Assembly (NCBI RefSeq): GCF_050436995.1
Contig: NC_134766.1
Span: forward strand, 6,448,001-6,512,000
Direction: 5' to 3'
Length of the DNA: 64,000 nt
Source of the DNA: Anticarsia gemmatalis
Taxonomy: Eukaryota; Arthropoda; Insecta; Lepidoptera; Erebidae
Shown in pieces: positions 37,270 through 49,741 of this stretch (position 1 is its first letter; each line of letters begins with the position of its first letter). The notes under the pieces were generated by a model. The model had not been told where the DNA came from and made no database searches. It saw nothing but the letters and a program-made list of their open reading frames with translations. The position numbers were made by a program, and so were the translations under genes.

Positions 37270-37540
37270 CCTCCACAACCCAGTTACCTGGGATATAACA
37301 CCCCTTCGGCAAGACTGGTTGTCAGACTTTCAAGCTTCTGACTGTCTGTGTGTTAACGACTGTCAAAGATCTTTGAAAATGACAGCCGAGACCCACAATT
37401 TTACGTGCCTTCCGAAACACGGAGGAATTCGATATGTGTAAGATGGTCACCCATCCACAGATCAACCTCGGCAAGCATGGCTTTACCTCAGAGATCGATC
37501 CGCGCGGCTGTCGTTAACTAAGCCACGAGCTCCTTCGACC
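37270..37540 (-). mobile_element. 5S rRNA-derived SINE, type 2
   Basis: Minus strand: cgatctctgaggtaaagc, ttgccgaggtt and gtggatgggtgacc head, then cgtgtttcggaaggcacgta, agccg, and the tail to acctgggttgtggaggt. Nearly complete. Confidence 0.75.
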
Positions 37541-39211
37541 TAATATAATATACTGATATACCTAATATTCGACAATACGGAGGGTGTATGTTCCCGGCCA
37601 TTAGATGGATGACAATGACTTAACGAAAGTTGCAAGGACAAGCTAAACTCATTATTTAGGATGATTAATCTGTTGCAATATACCGACGGTATTTAAGGGT
37701 ATGTAATAATGATATACATAACTATAGTATGGGGGCGCATGTTTCCTGCTCATGATTAGGCGGAAGTATTACGTAATTGGGTTATGATGGTGCAGTGTTT
37801 AGTTTCTTGTGAAAGGAAGAAGACTACGTTACAAGTTATTTGTTTACTTTATCTTACTTCGACTTATTGTTGTTGTCAAATTGTCCTTAAGATATGGTTT
37901 TAATGGAGAGAAAATCACAACGAGACAAACGTAAGGAGCGGCGCTGGACAGCTAGTTTTTGAATAAAAATATGATATAGATTAACATGGTTACTTTTTTC
38001 GGACATGGATGGTAAAATTAATTATAAATATTGTCGGTAAAATGCAAGAGCAAAAATATAAAAACACTTAAGTTTAAAATACTAACTATAACTACAATCT
38101 GGGTGAAAGAAATTGAATACTTCTTACAGAATTTTATTATAGTGGTAGTTACAAACGAATTACGTAGCTTTCCAGTTTTTTCAATTGTTCATTAAATATA
38201 TCTAGCAAAGGAGGTCTTTCCATACAATTCCTTTGAAAAAATACAATATCCAATACTCTCTATATTTACAAGAAAAAATACAATAATCTATATTTTCACA
38301 AGCTTGATAAGTAAACCACTTGGTTGATACAACACAGAGGGCTCAGCGATGAAAGCCGATCCATTAAAAACTTTACTGATCAAGATGGAAAATGACGAAG
38401 CTAACGTCTTATCGATACTTACTTCCGCATCCGGCTTCACTCGCAATCATGGCTCGAAAATATAACGTGTTAAAAGGGGCTCTATGTACTATATTTAGGT
38501 GTAACTAAATAAATCTCGTATGAGAAGAAATACTGCATAGTCATTTGTTGAATAAAAATAAGTTATTTTTGTTCTCTGATATTCCATTATGAATTATTTC
38601 AACTATTAGTTAGTCAATGCAGCTTAATTAACTTAAGCGTTGTCTGATTTACTTCGACTTTATACTATGCTTCAGTCGAACTAAGTGCATTATAACAACA
38701 ACCGGAATAATCGTTTTCACCTAAACATTTACCGCATTTCATAAAGCTCAACAATAAAAACATCAAAAGTCCTTTCTTTTCCTTTTACCGTCGATTTAAT
38801 TGTTATTATAAAAATAAACAACGCTAATTGCTGGCTAATTTAAGACAATATTTCATTCATAAGTAAACCGACAATGCTAAGAAAAACGTCTCAAAATAAA
38901 CCAGAGTAAAATTAATTGTAGAGTTTGTACAAAGCTTGGGATTAAATACGAGAGATTTAATTAAAAAGACTTAGTTATAAGAATACGTGTCGTTAGGCGC
39001 TTGTGGCTGGTGAAAGGGTTCGTCCTTGTTGTGGTAAAATGTAATTGGTAGTTTTAATCACCTTGAATGTACAACGGATTGGAATAATCTGTAATGTTGT
39101 TAATTTCTAAATAAATAAGTAGTGACAATGTTATTTCTTTATGCTTTTTTTAGGTTGGGAGGTTGTATTGGAGATGTTAAAAGGTAATTTTAATAGGTAC
39201 AAGTAGAAGCT
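37541..39211. other. Nothing firmly recognised
   Basis: A GGATGCGGAA|GTAAGTAT donor on the minus strand near 38402 follows a short ATG frame (MIASEAG); it could be a 5' exon but support is weak. Confidence 0.3.
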
Positions 39212-39275
39212 GTGTTTATGGTGTAGGTCTCGAGTTCGATTTCTGAGTAGAGTAAAGTGTTATTGGGTTTTTTTA
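39212..39275 (+). mobile_element. tRNA-derived SINE, family A, fragment
   Basis: Retains gtaggtctcgagttcgatttctg...gagtaaagtgtt, the box B region and the start of the body. Confidence 0.45.
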
Positions 39276-39500
39276 TTTATATTTATATGTCCGTCACACT
39301 AATCTGAACTTTGGATATGTACCCCGTATTTGGTAGTAAACCTTATTACACGGAAGCAGCGATAGATATTATCTCAGAAAGTGAATTTAACTTCCATTCG
39401 GTTTTTGTCTCAAAAATTGTGTAAAGGGGATTTGGCTGATATTTTTACAACCAGCCGCTTGATTGACGTCAACTTTCCTTGGTAATAGGTATAAGGTATA

Positions 39501-39985
39501 TATGTTACTGTAAAAGCCCGAACGATGGTAAATCCTAAGATTTTCCGGTATAACCTAAGATTTACCAACTCGCAACGGTAAAATCCGAACAATTCTTTTA
39601 ATTCGAACTTTTACCTATACTCACTTGATGATGACGAGATGTCGCCGGAGCCCCGCTTCGCGGGGCTCCTCCTCCTGGGTGGTTAAAAAAAAATAACCAC
39701 GAAGACTAAGGTGGGAGCTTCGCTTCGCTCGCTCCCACCTTAGCCTTCTAACCTAACCTACCCATGTCGCTGTGCCCAAAACTCCTTCTTTATAACTATG
39801 TCACAGTATATAATTATACCGTGAAATAGTTATAAACATAGTTATGAAGGAGGATTTTTTTATGTATCGTAACATAGTTTTTAAACTCTGGCTTGTTCGG
39901 ACTTTTACCATTGGGAGTTGGTAAATCTTAGGTTTTACCGGAAAATCTTAGGATTTGCCACAGGTCGGGCTTTTACAGTAACATA
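39501..39985. mobile_element. Long-TIR MITE with four internal stem-loops
   Basis: Ends TATGTTACTGTAAAAGCCCG and the inverse, next to TA on each side; similarity of the arms extends about 95 bp. The arms contain repeated 'ggtaaatcttagg'-like blocks. Inside are stem-loops at 39647-39669 (GC-rich), 39681-39698, 39701-39748 (18-bp arms, one mismatch) and about 39782-39852. No protein frame is present. The superfamily is not recognised; a TA duplication fits mariner-like elements but also others. Confidence 0.8.
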
Positions 39986-40002
39986 TACATAAATACATAA
40001 AA

Positions 40003-40130
40003 TCCCGTTCCTTCTTCCCCCAGAGGTAAGCAGATACCACATTACGCCACTATGAGAAATAAGAGGTTTTTAACATACAATAAGCGATTACCATACCAGC
40101 GATGACCATCATTATCGACCTATCACACAA
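40003..40130. repeat. Dispersed repeat ('ggggtaagcggaga' family)
   Basis: cccgttccttcttcccccagaggtaagcagata follows an acatacataaa tail; the long-TIR MITE ending at 39985 is inserted in that tail. Confidence 0.5.
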
Positions 40131-41337
40131 CAAACAACAACAAAACATATTTCCATATATCACAATGTCCATCAATCCTATAAGTCAATAACGCGGGGTA
40201 ACCGAATTGCAGGTGAATCGTGATTGCAAATTAGTATGCTGACTACAAACGCGTCGCCGCTAATTGTATTGACCGTATTAGTAGGCTGGAATGTAATTAT
40301 ACTATTATGATCAATATTACTATATTAATATTGTAATTATATTAATTTGAAATTACAATAATATGGAGTAGATGTAATTATGAATAATGAAATCCGAATA
40401 TTTTTTTATCAGATGCTTCTGAAACAAAAATAACTCGATATCAAGATCAATATCTTCAGTTTTTTACATATTATATTAAACAATAATGATAAAATTATGT
40501 TTTGTTGTTAAAATGCTATGAAATTAGTAGGTTTAAAAAATGGTAACTACTCATTTAAAAATTGACTATATTTTTCATTTCAATGTAAAAATAAATATTA
40601 CTAGTTACTCTTAAATGTTTTGTATTATATTTATGATCGATGCCTCTTTAAAATAGAGTATACCCATTGCATTATTTAAAGATAATTATCTATGAAAGCG
40701 ATGCTTTTCACTTTGACAACAAGCTAAAACATTACAATGTAGTTCTCGTTTAAAAATCATATATTTAGTAAATACAACCAGCAAACATAACCTACCTCTC
40801 CCTCTAACTTTGCCTAACGTTTGCTAACGAATTTACACGTTTTCAGCCTAAAAAAATCCCATTTAAAACACTTAACAAAACACAATTAACAGAAAAACAA
40901 CACGAAAAAGCAGATCGTTAAATTTCAACCCCTAATAAACGGGGTCATAGCGAGAAATCAATCGTCCACTCATTTGTCAAAGTCGCTTGTAATTGGTTAA
41001 ATACTTCCAAGGAAAAGGGTCGCTTGGGGCTGTTTTATGAACGTTTTTTTACATGAGTACTGTGAAAAATGCCTTACGAATGGTGATGAATATTATGACG
41101 ATTCTTGGCAATATATGATGTAAATAGTAAAAAATATTATACTACTACAAATGCTGTTTTAGATTTATAATAATCATTTTTGCATGAATTTATGTATGTT
41201 TTTTACATAGAACAATCCATCCGTTACCATACATAGTTAAGAAAACGGATATGATATTAATAAAAAAACGAACATGTATTGTATGTGTGTAGTACAGACT
41301 AACGACTCCGAGACTAACTACTAGTGTAAGTACTAGT

Positions 41338-41380
41338 AAATTCAGAAGGATTGTTACTCACAAAAAATCCTTCTGAATTT
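41338..41380. repeat. Perfect 15-bp inverted repeat
   Basis: AAATTCAGAAGGATT and its exact inverse separated by 13 bases. Confidence 0.9.
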
Positions 41381-41707
41381 ATCAGAGAATGATTCTTGTC
41401 CAAAATAACTCTTTTAAGTTTGTTGTATAACTCAAATTACGGCCATAGGAGACAAAAACTTAGTAGTTTAGTGCAAATCGAGAATATTTTAAACGTTATT
41501 ATAAAGCTACATTTACAACAGAATAGCCACAAGTGTGAGTGGAGAGCGATTGATCACGCGGTGACGGCTTGACGGCTCTTCACTATAAGCGCTGTGGTCG
41601 CACTTGTCAGCTTACTATGACAACTAGTGACAACTAGTGGTGCTATGTGACTACTAATAGTGCTATGTGACAGTTGAATGAACTTGATGGTTGAGATGGG
41701 AACATGC

Positions 41708-41875
41708 TATTATCTACAATCGGTACTGTCAAGTATCGAGAGCCTGACATTTAAAATGTACTCCCAAAATAGTTCCTACGGAGCCCGGTAGAGGCGCTAA
41801 ACAGCTTTTCGTGTTACATTTCTCGATAGCTAACCGGTTGTCGGTAGTTGATAGTTGTAGAGAATCGAGCTACAG
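41708..41875 (-). repeat. Dispersed repeat X, copy 2
   Basis: Inverted relative of 19228-19392; similarity spans about 165 bases with scattered substitutions. A short third piece (actatcgactaccgat) is at 11498-11513. Class unknown. Confidence 0.65.
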
Positions 41876-42712
41876 GTGTCGTAGGTTTGATTTCAGAAAT
41901 AACCTAAACATACGTAGGTTACACGACTCTGCTTCACGATATAACAAAAGCAGAAGGGGTCCTGAAAACACAATTGCATCATCACTCTCCAAGCCATTTT
42001 TCGAACAGTTAGTGATCAGTTTTTTGTCAGAATTATGCATGTTATTCAAAGAAGTTCGTATCAGATAATGCTACCATATACTTATTATCCGACAATTCTG
42101 AAGCGTTTCTAAAGACCAAACTATCTACCCAGGACCTATATCTATATCATTTACTGTTTAGTTGACATAAGATAAAATCCATACACAAAAGTATATTAAA
42201 ACCAATTTCTGACAAAGATAGCAGCGTGCATTCCCCAGTACCTAACAGGTGCAAATCAGTAATATTCTATAAATATTCATGACCAGCTTATTTCGAAGCT
42301 GAGCGAGTCAATTCTCAGTATCGCGAGATTCGCAAGACACCAACACGAATACTTGTTGGAAAACCATTAGCTTGAACAAACTCTACTGAATCAATATTGC
42401 AATAGATTTTAGCGTTTAATACAACGGGTTAAGGTGCAGTTTGGGATCTGGTGTATAGGGCAGAATTTATAAATAATCGTGTTGGTTGTTGAAGTGTTAT
42501 AGAAGATATTTGATGAACGTTGCAATATATTTTGCAGATTTCATTTCACTTATAACTTTTCAGCAAATTGATATCACAATCAATAGTAATACAATAGAAA
42601 TCTATTAATTAAAATATTTTACAGACTGGACATTGCAAAATTCGTTTAAACGTTGGTGGAGCTAAAAAAACCCACGAAAACATAATCAGCGTTTGCAACT
42701 AAGTTGTCTCCA

Positions 42713-42971
42713 TCTATACTTAATATTATAAAGCTGAAGAGTTTGTTTGTTTGTTTGTTTGTTTGAACGCGGTAATCTCAGGAACTACTGGTCCGATTTG
42801 AAAAATTCTTTCAGTGTTAGATAGCTCATTTGTCGAGGAAGGTTATAGGCTATATATCATCACGCTACGGCCAATAGGAGCAGAGTAACGGTAAAAAATG
42901 TTACAAAAATGTGGAAAATTTTGATCCATTCTCTCTTATGTGACGCAAGCGAAGTTGCGCGGGTCAGCTAG
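42713..42971 (+). mobile_element. Helitron, Lep1-like, complete copy
   Basis: Starts A|TCTATACTTAATATTATAAAG and ends GGGTCAGCTAG|T with the same hairpin. Confidence 0.9.
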
Positions 42972-43308
42972 TCCTAAATATAACATATCAGTCCTCACGA
43001 CAAACTCAATTATACAACCTTGATAAAATGCACAAAATACTGCTTTTGGAATTAAATGCAATACAACTTGTAATATTATGTATATTTAATGCAATTGCCG
43101 TCAAATTTCTCCCTAAAATACAGTGACATAATCTTAAGAAAATAGTGGCAGCAGACGCCACAACTCATAAACCCTTAATGAATAATGCTTGGCTGCATTA
43201 TATACGTATAAGAGAACGTAGAAACGTAATATCCCTGCACATACAACTGAGGCGCGGTAAATTAAAACTTGGTTTATTACAGTTCCTGCTATAAACCAGC
43301 CTAGACTT

Positions 43309-43655
43309 TCTTCCAACTATGTTGGAGTTAGCTTCTAGTCTCACCGGGTTCAGCAATTTACATGGAGCGACTGCCTATCTGACCTCCACAACCCGGCTAC
43401 CTGGGTAACACGGTACCCCTCGGTAAGACGTTGTGAGTAATTGTCAGATTTTCAAGCTTCTGACTAATGGTAACGACAGACAAAGATCTTTGAATAATTA
43501 CAGCCGGGACCTACAATTTAACATTCCTTACGAGACACGGAGGAACTTCATATGTATAAGATGGTCACCCATCCAAAGACCATCCTCGTCAAGCGTAACT
43601 TAGCCTCAGAGATCGATCCGCAATCTGTTGTTAACAAAGCCACGAGCTGCTCTCG
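43309..43655 (-). mobile_element. 5S rRNA-derived SINE, type 2, longest copy
   Basis: Same head (cgatctctgaggctaag, tggatgggtgacc) and the full tail through the 'actccaacatagttggaag' end shared with 29505-29650. Confidence 0.75.
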
Positions 43656-45146
43656 AACATATAACTGCGGTGAAATTAAAACTTGTTCTATTACATCCCT
43701 ACTGCAGTATTGAAATGAGATCACGTTACTTTATACTAAAGTTGGAAATAAATAGAGTCTAGATTAAGTTTTTTAGTTTCGTTTTAGTTTTGAGGAAGTA
43801 ATTTGTAAGAATCTTTGGTTACAGTCGCATTGTTTGTTCGTGTGGTCTACTTTCGTTCTATAGTGCTTGGAGGAAACATTCGTGTATCAATTTTTTTAAG
43901 TTGATAATCTTTACAAGGTTGTTAATGGCAATATCGAATAATTGCTGATTGTGATAAAACACTCAACGAATTATAATTAAATTTGATAAATGGTTAGTTT
44001 AAAACTTAGATTAATACATAGGATACTAATACATAGATCTTGTCGTGAAAAACCTTTTCACATAGACGAAGTCAGAATCAAGTCGGAAACTAGTTCTAGA
44101 TAGAACTGAGAGCTTTTATTTATATAATTGAAATCTAAAATAAATATAATAAAAACTAAGTCAGTTAAATATCATAGAATATAATCTCACTATTGGACAG
44201 AAAATTATTTCTGCTAAAGAAGAATCAGGCTAGCAATCAAAACAACTCCAAAAAAACGCTTTTAAACAAATTAACTCTGAACCACTGCACCCAAAACTCA
44301 CAGACATATATTATTCCCGCGGTTTCACTTACAAAGTACCCTCAATTTATAACAGGCGTTGTTTACAAGAAGGCTATATATTAAACAAGTATGGCAAGTT
44401 GTGAGTGAAACGACTCAACTTTAGCGCAAGTTGTTCAACAACACCTGATGCATCGAGAGGTTTAATTCAACATGTTTTTTGTAATTTTTCCTGTCTGTTT
44501 TGTTTCGTTATAACGATTTAAAAATATAATGGTGGTTTTATGGTAATGATCTGTTGTCTTTTTCAGAAGTTATGGACAATGTAAATAGATTTCAGAATCG
44601 ATCCTTTTTATATGATCAAATTGATACTTTTATAAAATTAAACGTAATTCTGTGTATATGTTGTTACTTTGTAGTAAAACCGAATAAGGACAAATAACCG
44701 AACACAAAAAAAATCTCTTAACCGTATCCGTTGATAACAACCTGGCCTATGTTTGTTGTTGCCTGGCGTGAGTTCTTTGACGGCAAGCAAAACAAAACTT
44801 GAATTTTAATATATCAGTGGTAACACGGGCTGAGTAAAAAATATACCATGCCAACAAAACACCATTTCATTACTGCCGCTATCAAACTATGTTTTTAACA
44901 TACTTGTAATATAACTCTTCCTTTAAGGTTTGAGCTAAGTCCGCAAGTATTCCCTCATCAACTTTTTCATAAAGAGCACTTGTATATATTAACTTTAACT
45001 GTAATAAATACTACACTCAAAGAAAACGCCTCAACAACTTCCAAACTGAAGCCTTACAATACCAGTCATGAAACTTTCAAAATTATTCACCTCCGACAGG
45101 GGTGCTAGGGTGCAAACTGGCACCGCATACAATAAGACATTCAATA
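43656..45146. other. Nothing recognised
   Basis: AT-rich sequence without supported coding or repeat features. Confidence 0.45.
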
Positions 45147-45214
45147 AACTTGCACCTAACTTGTACCCAACTTGCACCTAACTTGCACCCAACTTGCACT
45201 CAACTTGTACTCAC
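45147..45214 (+). repeat. 11-bp minisatellite, six units
   Basis: Unit AACTTGCACCT with variants AACTTGTACCC, AACTTGCACCC, AACTTGCACTC and AACTTGTACTC. Confidence 0.9.
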
Positions 45215-46520
45215 CGTATCCTCGTTATGATCTCGAAACTTTACAAGTAAAGTGGAACTTTTGACAATATTGACAATTAAAAAGGTTCTGTTTTGTTTGA
45301 GCGTGTTTTTGTTACGGTGTGCTGGCTATTGTTATTACTGATATGTTTTCATTAAAGTCGCTTTCCTGGATGCAATTGAAAGCTTTATATCTTAGGGCAC
45401 TCCCTAAGATACAAAGCTTAAAGAAGAAATAATTGGTTAATTACGGAATATTTTTCGTATTAAGCAATTATGATACACTTTATGTGTTATGTTTTTTTTT
45501 TTACTGAACGGTTCTATTTGCTGAAATCAGTGAGGTTTTTTAAGTGGGTGGAATAATATTTAAAAAATATCTTGAATACGGCTATTATAGTAAAGAAAAG
45601 TATCATTTGATATATGAAAACAATGCGAGATGATTACTTTTAACATATTTTGTTGTCATAATTTATGAAAATATAATACTTGTAGCACAAGTTAAATTAC
45701 CTAACTTATTCAACTTAAAACATTGCCTCTTAACAAATTCAAACTAACTAAAACAATTACGCACATGTAAAATACAAACAATGTCAACCCACTCTACCAG
45801 GCTGTCAGAACCATATAAGAGCATACTTGAAAACTAAACAACATTCTAGCTAGTAATGACGTCACGGGCGCTTTCCAACTTGTCAACTATGCTTCTAATG
45901 AACTGTCGGAGTAGTTACCAGGAGTTCATGACGCGGAAGACATTGTAATTTGGCCGAATGGTAAATAACATTACACCCTTTCGATTATATTCCCCTAGTA
46001 AACTACTGTTAAGAGATTAGGGATTAGTGGATATGATTATGGGGGGACGAAGTGGGGATGTATTAATTAGGAAAATTCATTAAACCAGAAGATTATAGAG
46101 CTACTGGAGATAAAGTTCAATGTGACGTAATGAAATTGCAACGGTAACTACACGAAATAGTAAAACTTAATAGGTATGTATAAATGAACAACAGCCTCGA
46201 AACTTCAAAAGTTCTGAATATTACTAGACCTCCTAGGCAGGACCGATCTTGAGATCCCGGGCTAGATTTTAAAGCTCAACCGGGTCTTTTTGGTCAATTT
46301 TCTGACAACAAAGTATTCTAAAGTGATACCATGCTATGCCAAAAGGCTCAACATCTAGAGTTCTTTATGCCTAGTTTTACGATAAATCCGTGACTTTTAG
46401 CCAAAGCGATCTTTCAAATTGGTGTAACAATAGCCAACAAATTAAGATAACTCTTTACGATGGGTGCTTTTAAATTGTTAATTATGCGTCTTTCCTTGAA
46501 TTTTACTTGTTAAACTATCG

Positions 46521-46797
46521 CACAGTATAATAAACCTTAAATAAGCTGGACGAAACTTGTCCTTTAAAAATCAGCTCTAAAATATAGCTGTAATGTAAAA
46601 GAAGGAAGTAAAAAACCCATTCTTTAAAAAATCATTAGCAAAATATAGTTCTTTATACTACCCCACAGTATATTGTTAGCCTTAAATAAGCTGGTCAAAA
46701 CTTATCCTTTAAATATCAGCTCTTAAATATAGCTGTATTGTAAAAGAAGGAAGTAAAAAACCCATTCTTTAAAAATCATTAGCAAAATATAGTTCTA
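46521..46797 (+). repeat. 143-bp tandem duplication, two units
   Basis: Units 46521-46663 and 46664-46797 both run from cacagtata through aaataagctgg, gaaggaagtaaaaaaccc and attagcaaaatatagttct. Confidence 0.9.
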
Positions 46798-47747
46798 ATA
46801 CCTAATGATCGTCGTGGTGAGAATTGATTGCGGCTCATACCGTCGTTAGTTGGCACTTGAGTGAGCTACATCGAGTGGAAGATATCGCGACTAACTACGT
46901 TATGGCTTCTAACGTGATTACAACTTTGTTTGCCTTCAGTATAGTAGATAGTATGTGGCTTGCATAGTTAAAGGGGGAATTTAGCTGGTGTGGACTGATA
47001 TCGTGATGCTTATGTACATTTTTAAGTAGAATGGTACATTATTTTTTTTATCGAAAAGCTTGTATGAATTTTGTAAAAATTACCCGTTTTACATTTGCCT
47101 TTTGATGACAGAAACCATGTTGAAAGTGTTTGCGGTGTTTAACTTTTGTTTATAAGTTTACTGTCTTCTCATGTTTCATCAGAATTTTGAATAAACTGAA
47201 AGACTTTTTCATTTATATTGTATCTTTATCGCATCTCTTGGCCTATTTATTATTACGCTTCAATAAAAAGACGAATTCTTAAACTGAAAAAAATATGAAA
47301 GCCCATTTTAAATTTATGAGATTACAAACATAAAAAACACAGATAAATTGAGAACTGACTCCAAAAAAAGGAAGAACTCCTTATTAAATTCGGTTAACCC
47401 AGGAAAGAATCATTTCCAATATGGCTTTACAACTTACATAACAATATATCTACATGTTCTTAAACACTAGAGTCCTTGAACAAGTAATAACAGCTCACAC
47501 GTCGGGATCGGAAATGAAACAATCGTTGCTGAAGGACGCGGTGTATTGTGACTTGCGAGCAGTGAGCTTGTAGCGCCACCTGGTGCGTGTCGAGGGAGTT
47601 ATTGCTAACTGGTTCAAACATCTCGACGTGCGTCTTGAAACTGATTTAGTCGATTTTTTTGAGAGGAGTTCGATTCAAAATTGGAAGTATTAGTAAAGGT
47701 GAAATTAAAAATGTCAAAATGACAAGATGTATGGATGTGAATGGGGC

Positions 47748-47845
47748 AAGGGAAGTTTGTAAAGATCATCACCAAGTGGCTTTCTTGGCCTCTGCCGACC
47801 TACTTGGGAAAAAGCGTGTTATTATGTATGTATGTATAAATGGCA
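47748..47845 (+). mobile_element. LINE 3'-end fragment, second copy
   Basis: Frame reads AREVCKDHHQVAFLASADLLG with the same base-level pattern as 35461-35545, then an atgtatgtatgta tail. Degraded and without catalytic motifs. Confidence 0.55.
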
Positions 47846-47849
47846 ATCA

Positions 47850-47950
47850 ATCAGCCTAGTTTTTCTAGGTATGTTGGAGACGGCTTTCAGTCTCACCGGT
47901 TGCGGCTGAATACCAGTATGTTACAAGGAGCGACTGCCTATCGGACCTCA
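47850..47950 (-). mobile_element. SINE type 2, tail end fragment
   Basis: Contains tatgttggaga, ttcagtctcaccgg and ggagcgactgcctatcggacct, the distal tail of the type 2 family. Confidence 0.6.
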
Positions 47951-48991
47951 AAAAAATTGTCTTAAAAGACCATAAAAATGTACAAAATATTTCTTTAACT
48001 CTCCGTTAGTCGACTCCTACGAAAGAATTTGAAAGAAAGAACAACCGCCACCGTTAAAAAAGCTTTTTGATCAGTGTGTAGATTTATTTGTATTAAACTA
48101 CTTTTACAGACTCCATAGACAAAATATTAATCATAGCCCTTCGTAGATTCCAAGACAAAAAAACCGATGAAACCTTTTCATCACGCATTTTGTTTGATAA
48201 ATGATTTTCAAAACCCTATTCAATAAACTTCAAGAATATAAACCATTAACCCACACCTCGATTCATTTTAATCAAGATTCAGTATATCTAAAAAAGCCTC
48301 TTTTCTTATTGAACACCGCTGAACGTGTGAATGTTGACACAAAGTGATTTATCGACTGAACATCGTGAACCTCCTTACGCCTTCTGTTTACCTGGTACAT
48401 ACGAATCCATTCGGGAATGATTGATAAGGATAATGATAAAGAAAGAAATAATAATATACCTTTTGCTAGAGTTCGCGAATATACGAACAAATTGCACAGG
48501 CAAGCAAAAGGATGGGTAGCGTGGTGGCATTAATGTTCCCATTCTATTGAGCTTTTATATTTCTACTTCTGGCTGGTATTCTATCAATTTTAGTGTGTGC
48601 ACAATGTAAAATCTACTAAAAGAATACACAATCTATTCCATTACTCTCATAGTTCGATGGGACAGATACCGACAAGACCAATGAAAAAACACAGCTTCGG
48701 CTTTGCGTGCTCTAAGCTCTTTGAAGCATGTAGGTCTATATTCTACCCCAACTAGATATATTCAAGTGAATTTTCATAACAGAAAAACTAGCGAACAACT
48801 TTTTCTGTATAGTCGGCTTCTTTCATACAAATGATGTCTAACTAATTAGATTACTAGAACACTACCTATTTTCATAAATCATCACACATGTCATAACCAA
48901 AATTATTGCTTGTCACATTAATTTATCACCATTGCTGTTATTGTATTCTATAATTATTTCTAGTAACCTAGAAATCAAATCGTCTGAAACG

Positions 48992-49205
48992 TCCTACTGA
49001 AATTATAAATGCAAAAGTTAGTATGTAAGTACAGATGTTAGTTACTCTTTCACAAAAATACTACTGAATCGATTACAAATAAAATTTTGTATGTCGATAG
49101 CTGAAGATCCAGGAAAACACATAGGCTATATTATCCGGGAGTTCCTGAGGAATCTGGATTTACACGGGAAGGGTTTCCACGCGGACGATGTCGGGCGGCC
49201 TGTAG
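48992..49205 (+). mobile_element. Helitron-like element, second family, diverged
   Basis: Same order of blocks as 15128-15362 (TCCTACT start, gggaagggtttccacgcgga near the end) with substitutions; the CTAG end has decayed to CTGTAG. Confidence 0.7.
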
Positions 49206-49682
49206 TTAAACATAAATTCAAATTTCAGTCGTAATATCGTAAGAGCAAACTATTAACCGTACACTGTTGCATTCAAGATGAATAAACTACGGGATATTCG
49301 CACTTAATCGGACAATAAAACAAAGCTATAACATTAAAGTAGTCAAAACAATCAACAACTTGTGCCATCAAACGCCGCTTCCGTACCAAACGACGACGAT
49401 AATCGAATGAGAACGAACTATGAACGAAGTAATGTGGGATCTGTGATACACTTTCGGCTGTTTTCGGAACATTTCCGCCGTTTAGTTTCTTCGAAGATAA
49501 GCGTTGACTTTGAAGTAGTCCAATCCGATAAGTTTTAATAATTTAATGATAATTGGATTTTTATTCGCAAAACATTTTGAGACTTTATTTAAACACCTGC
49601 TTATGTTTACAATCTTTGTTTAAAAAGTTTATTTCCAAGGCTGAATTCAGAAACTATCATTCACTTCAATAGTTTAATATAT

Positions 49683-49714
49683 TAGGTCGGAGAAAAAGTC
49701 TTTTCACATTATAG
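49683..49714 (+). mobile_element. Mariner-type MITE end fragment
   Basis: About 32 bases nearly identical to the left TIR of the MITE at 35546, cut off where a Helitron end begins. Confidence 0.75.
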
Positions 49715-49741
49715 TCTTCAGCTTTATAATATTAGTATAGA
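49715..49741 (-). mobile_element. 27-bp Helitron 5' end fragment (Lep1-like)
   Basis: Reverse complement of the Lep1-like start through GCTGAAGA, abutting a mariner-type MITE end. Confidence 0.75.

Noticed and set aside
38349..38465. Small ORF MKADPLKTLL...
   Set aside because: 39 codons, no context or homology; kept only as background.
39752..39765. Telomere-like CCTAA repeats (ctaacctaaccta)
   Set aside because: Only about two units inside a MITE; not a telomeric tract.
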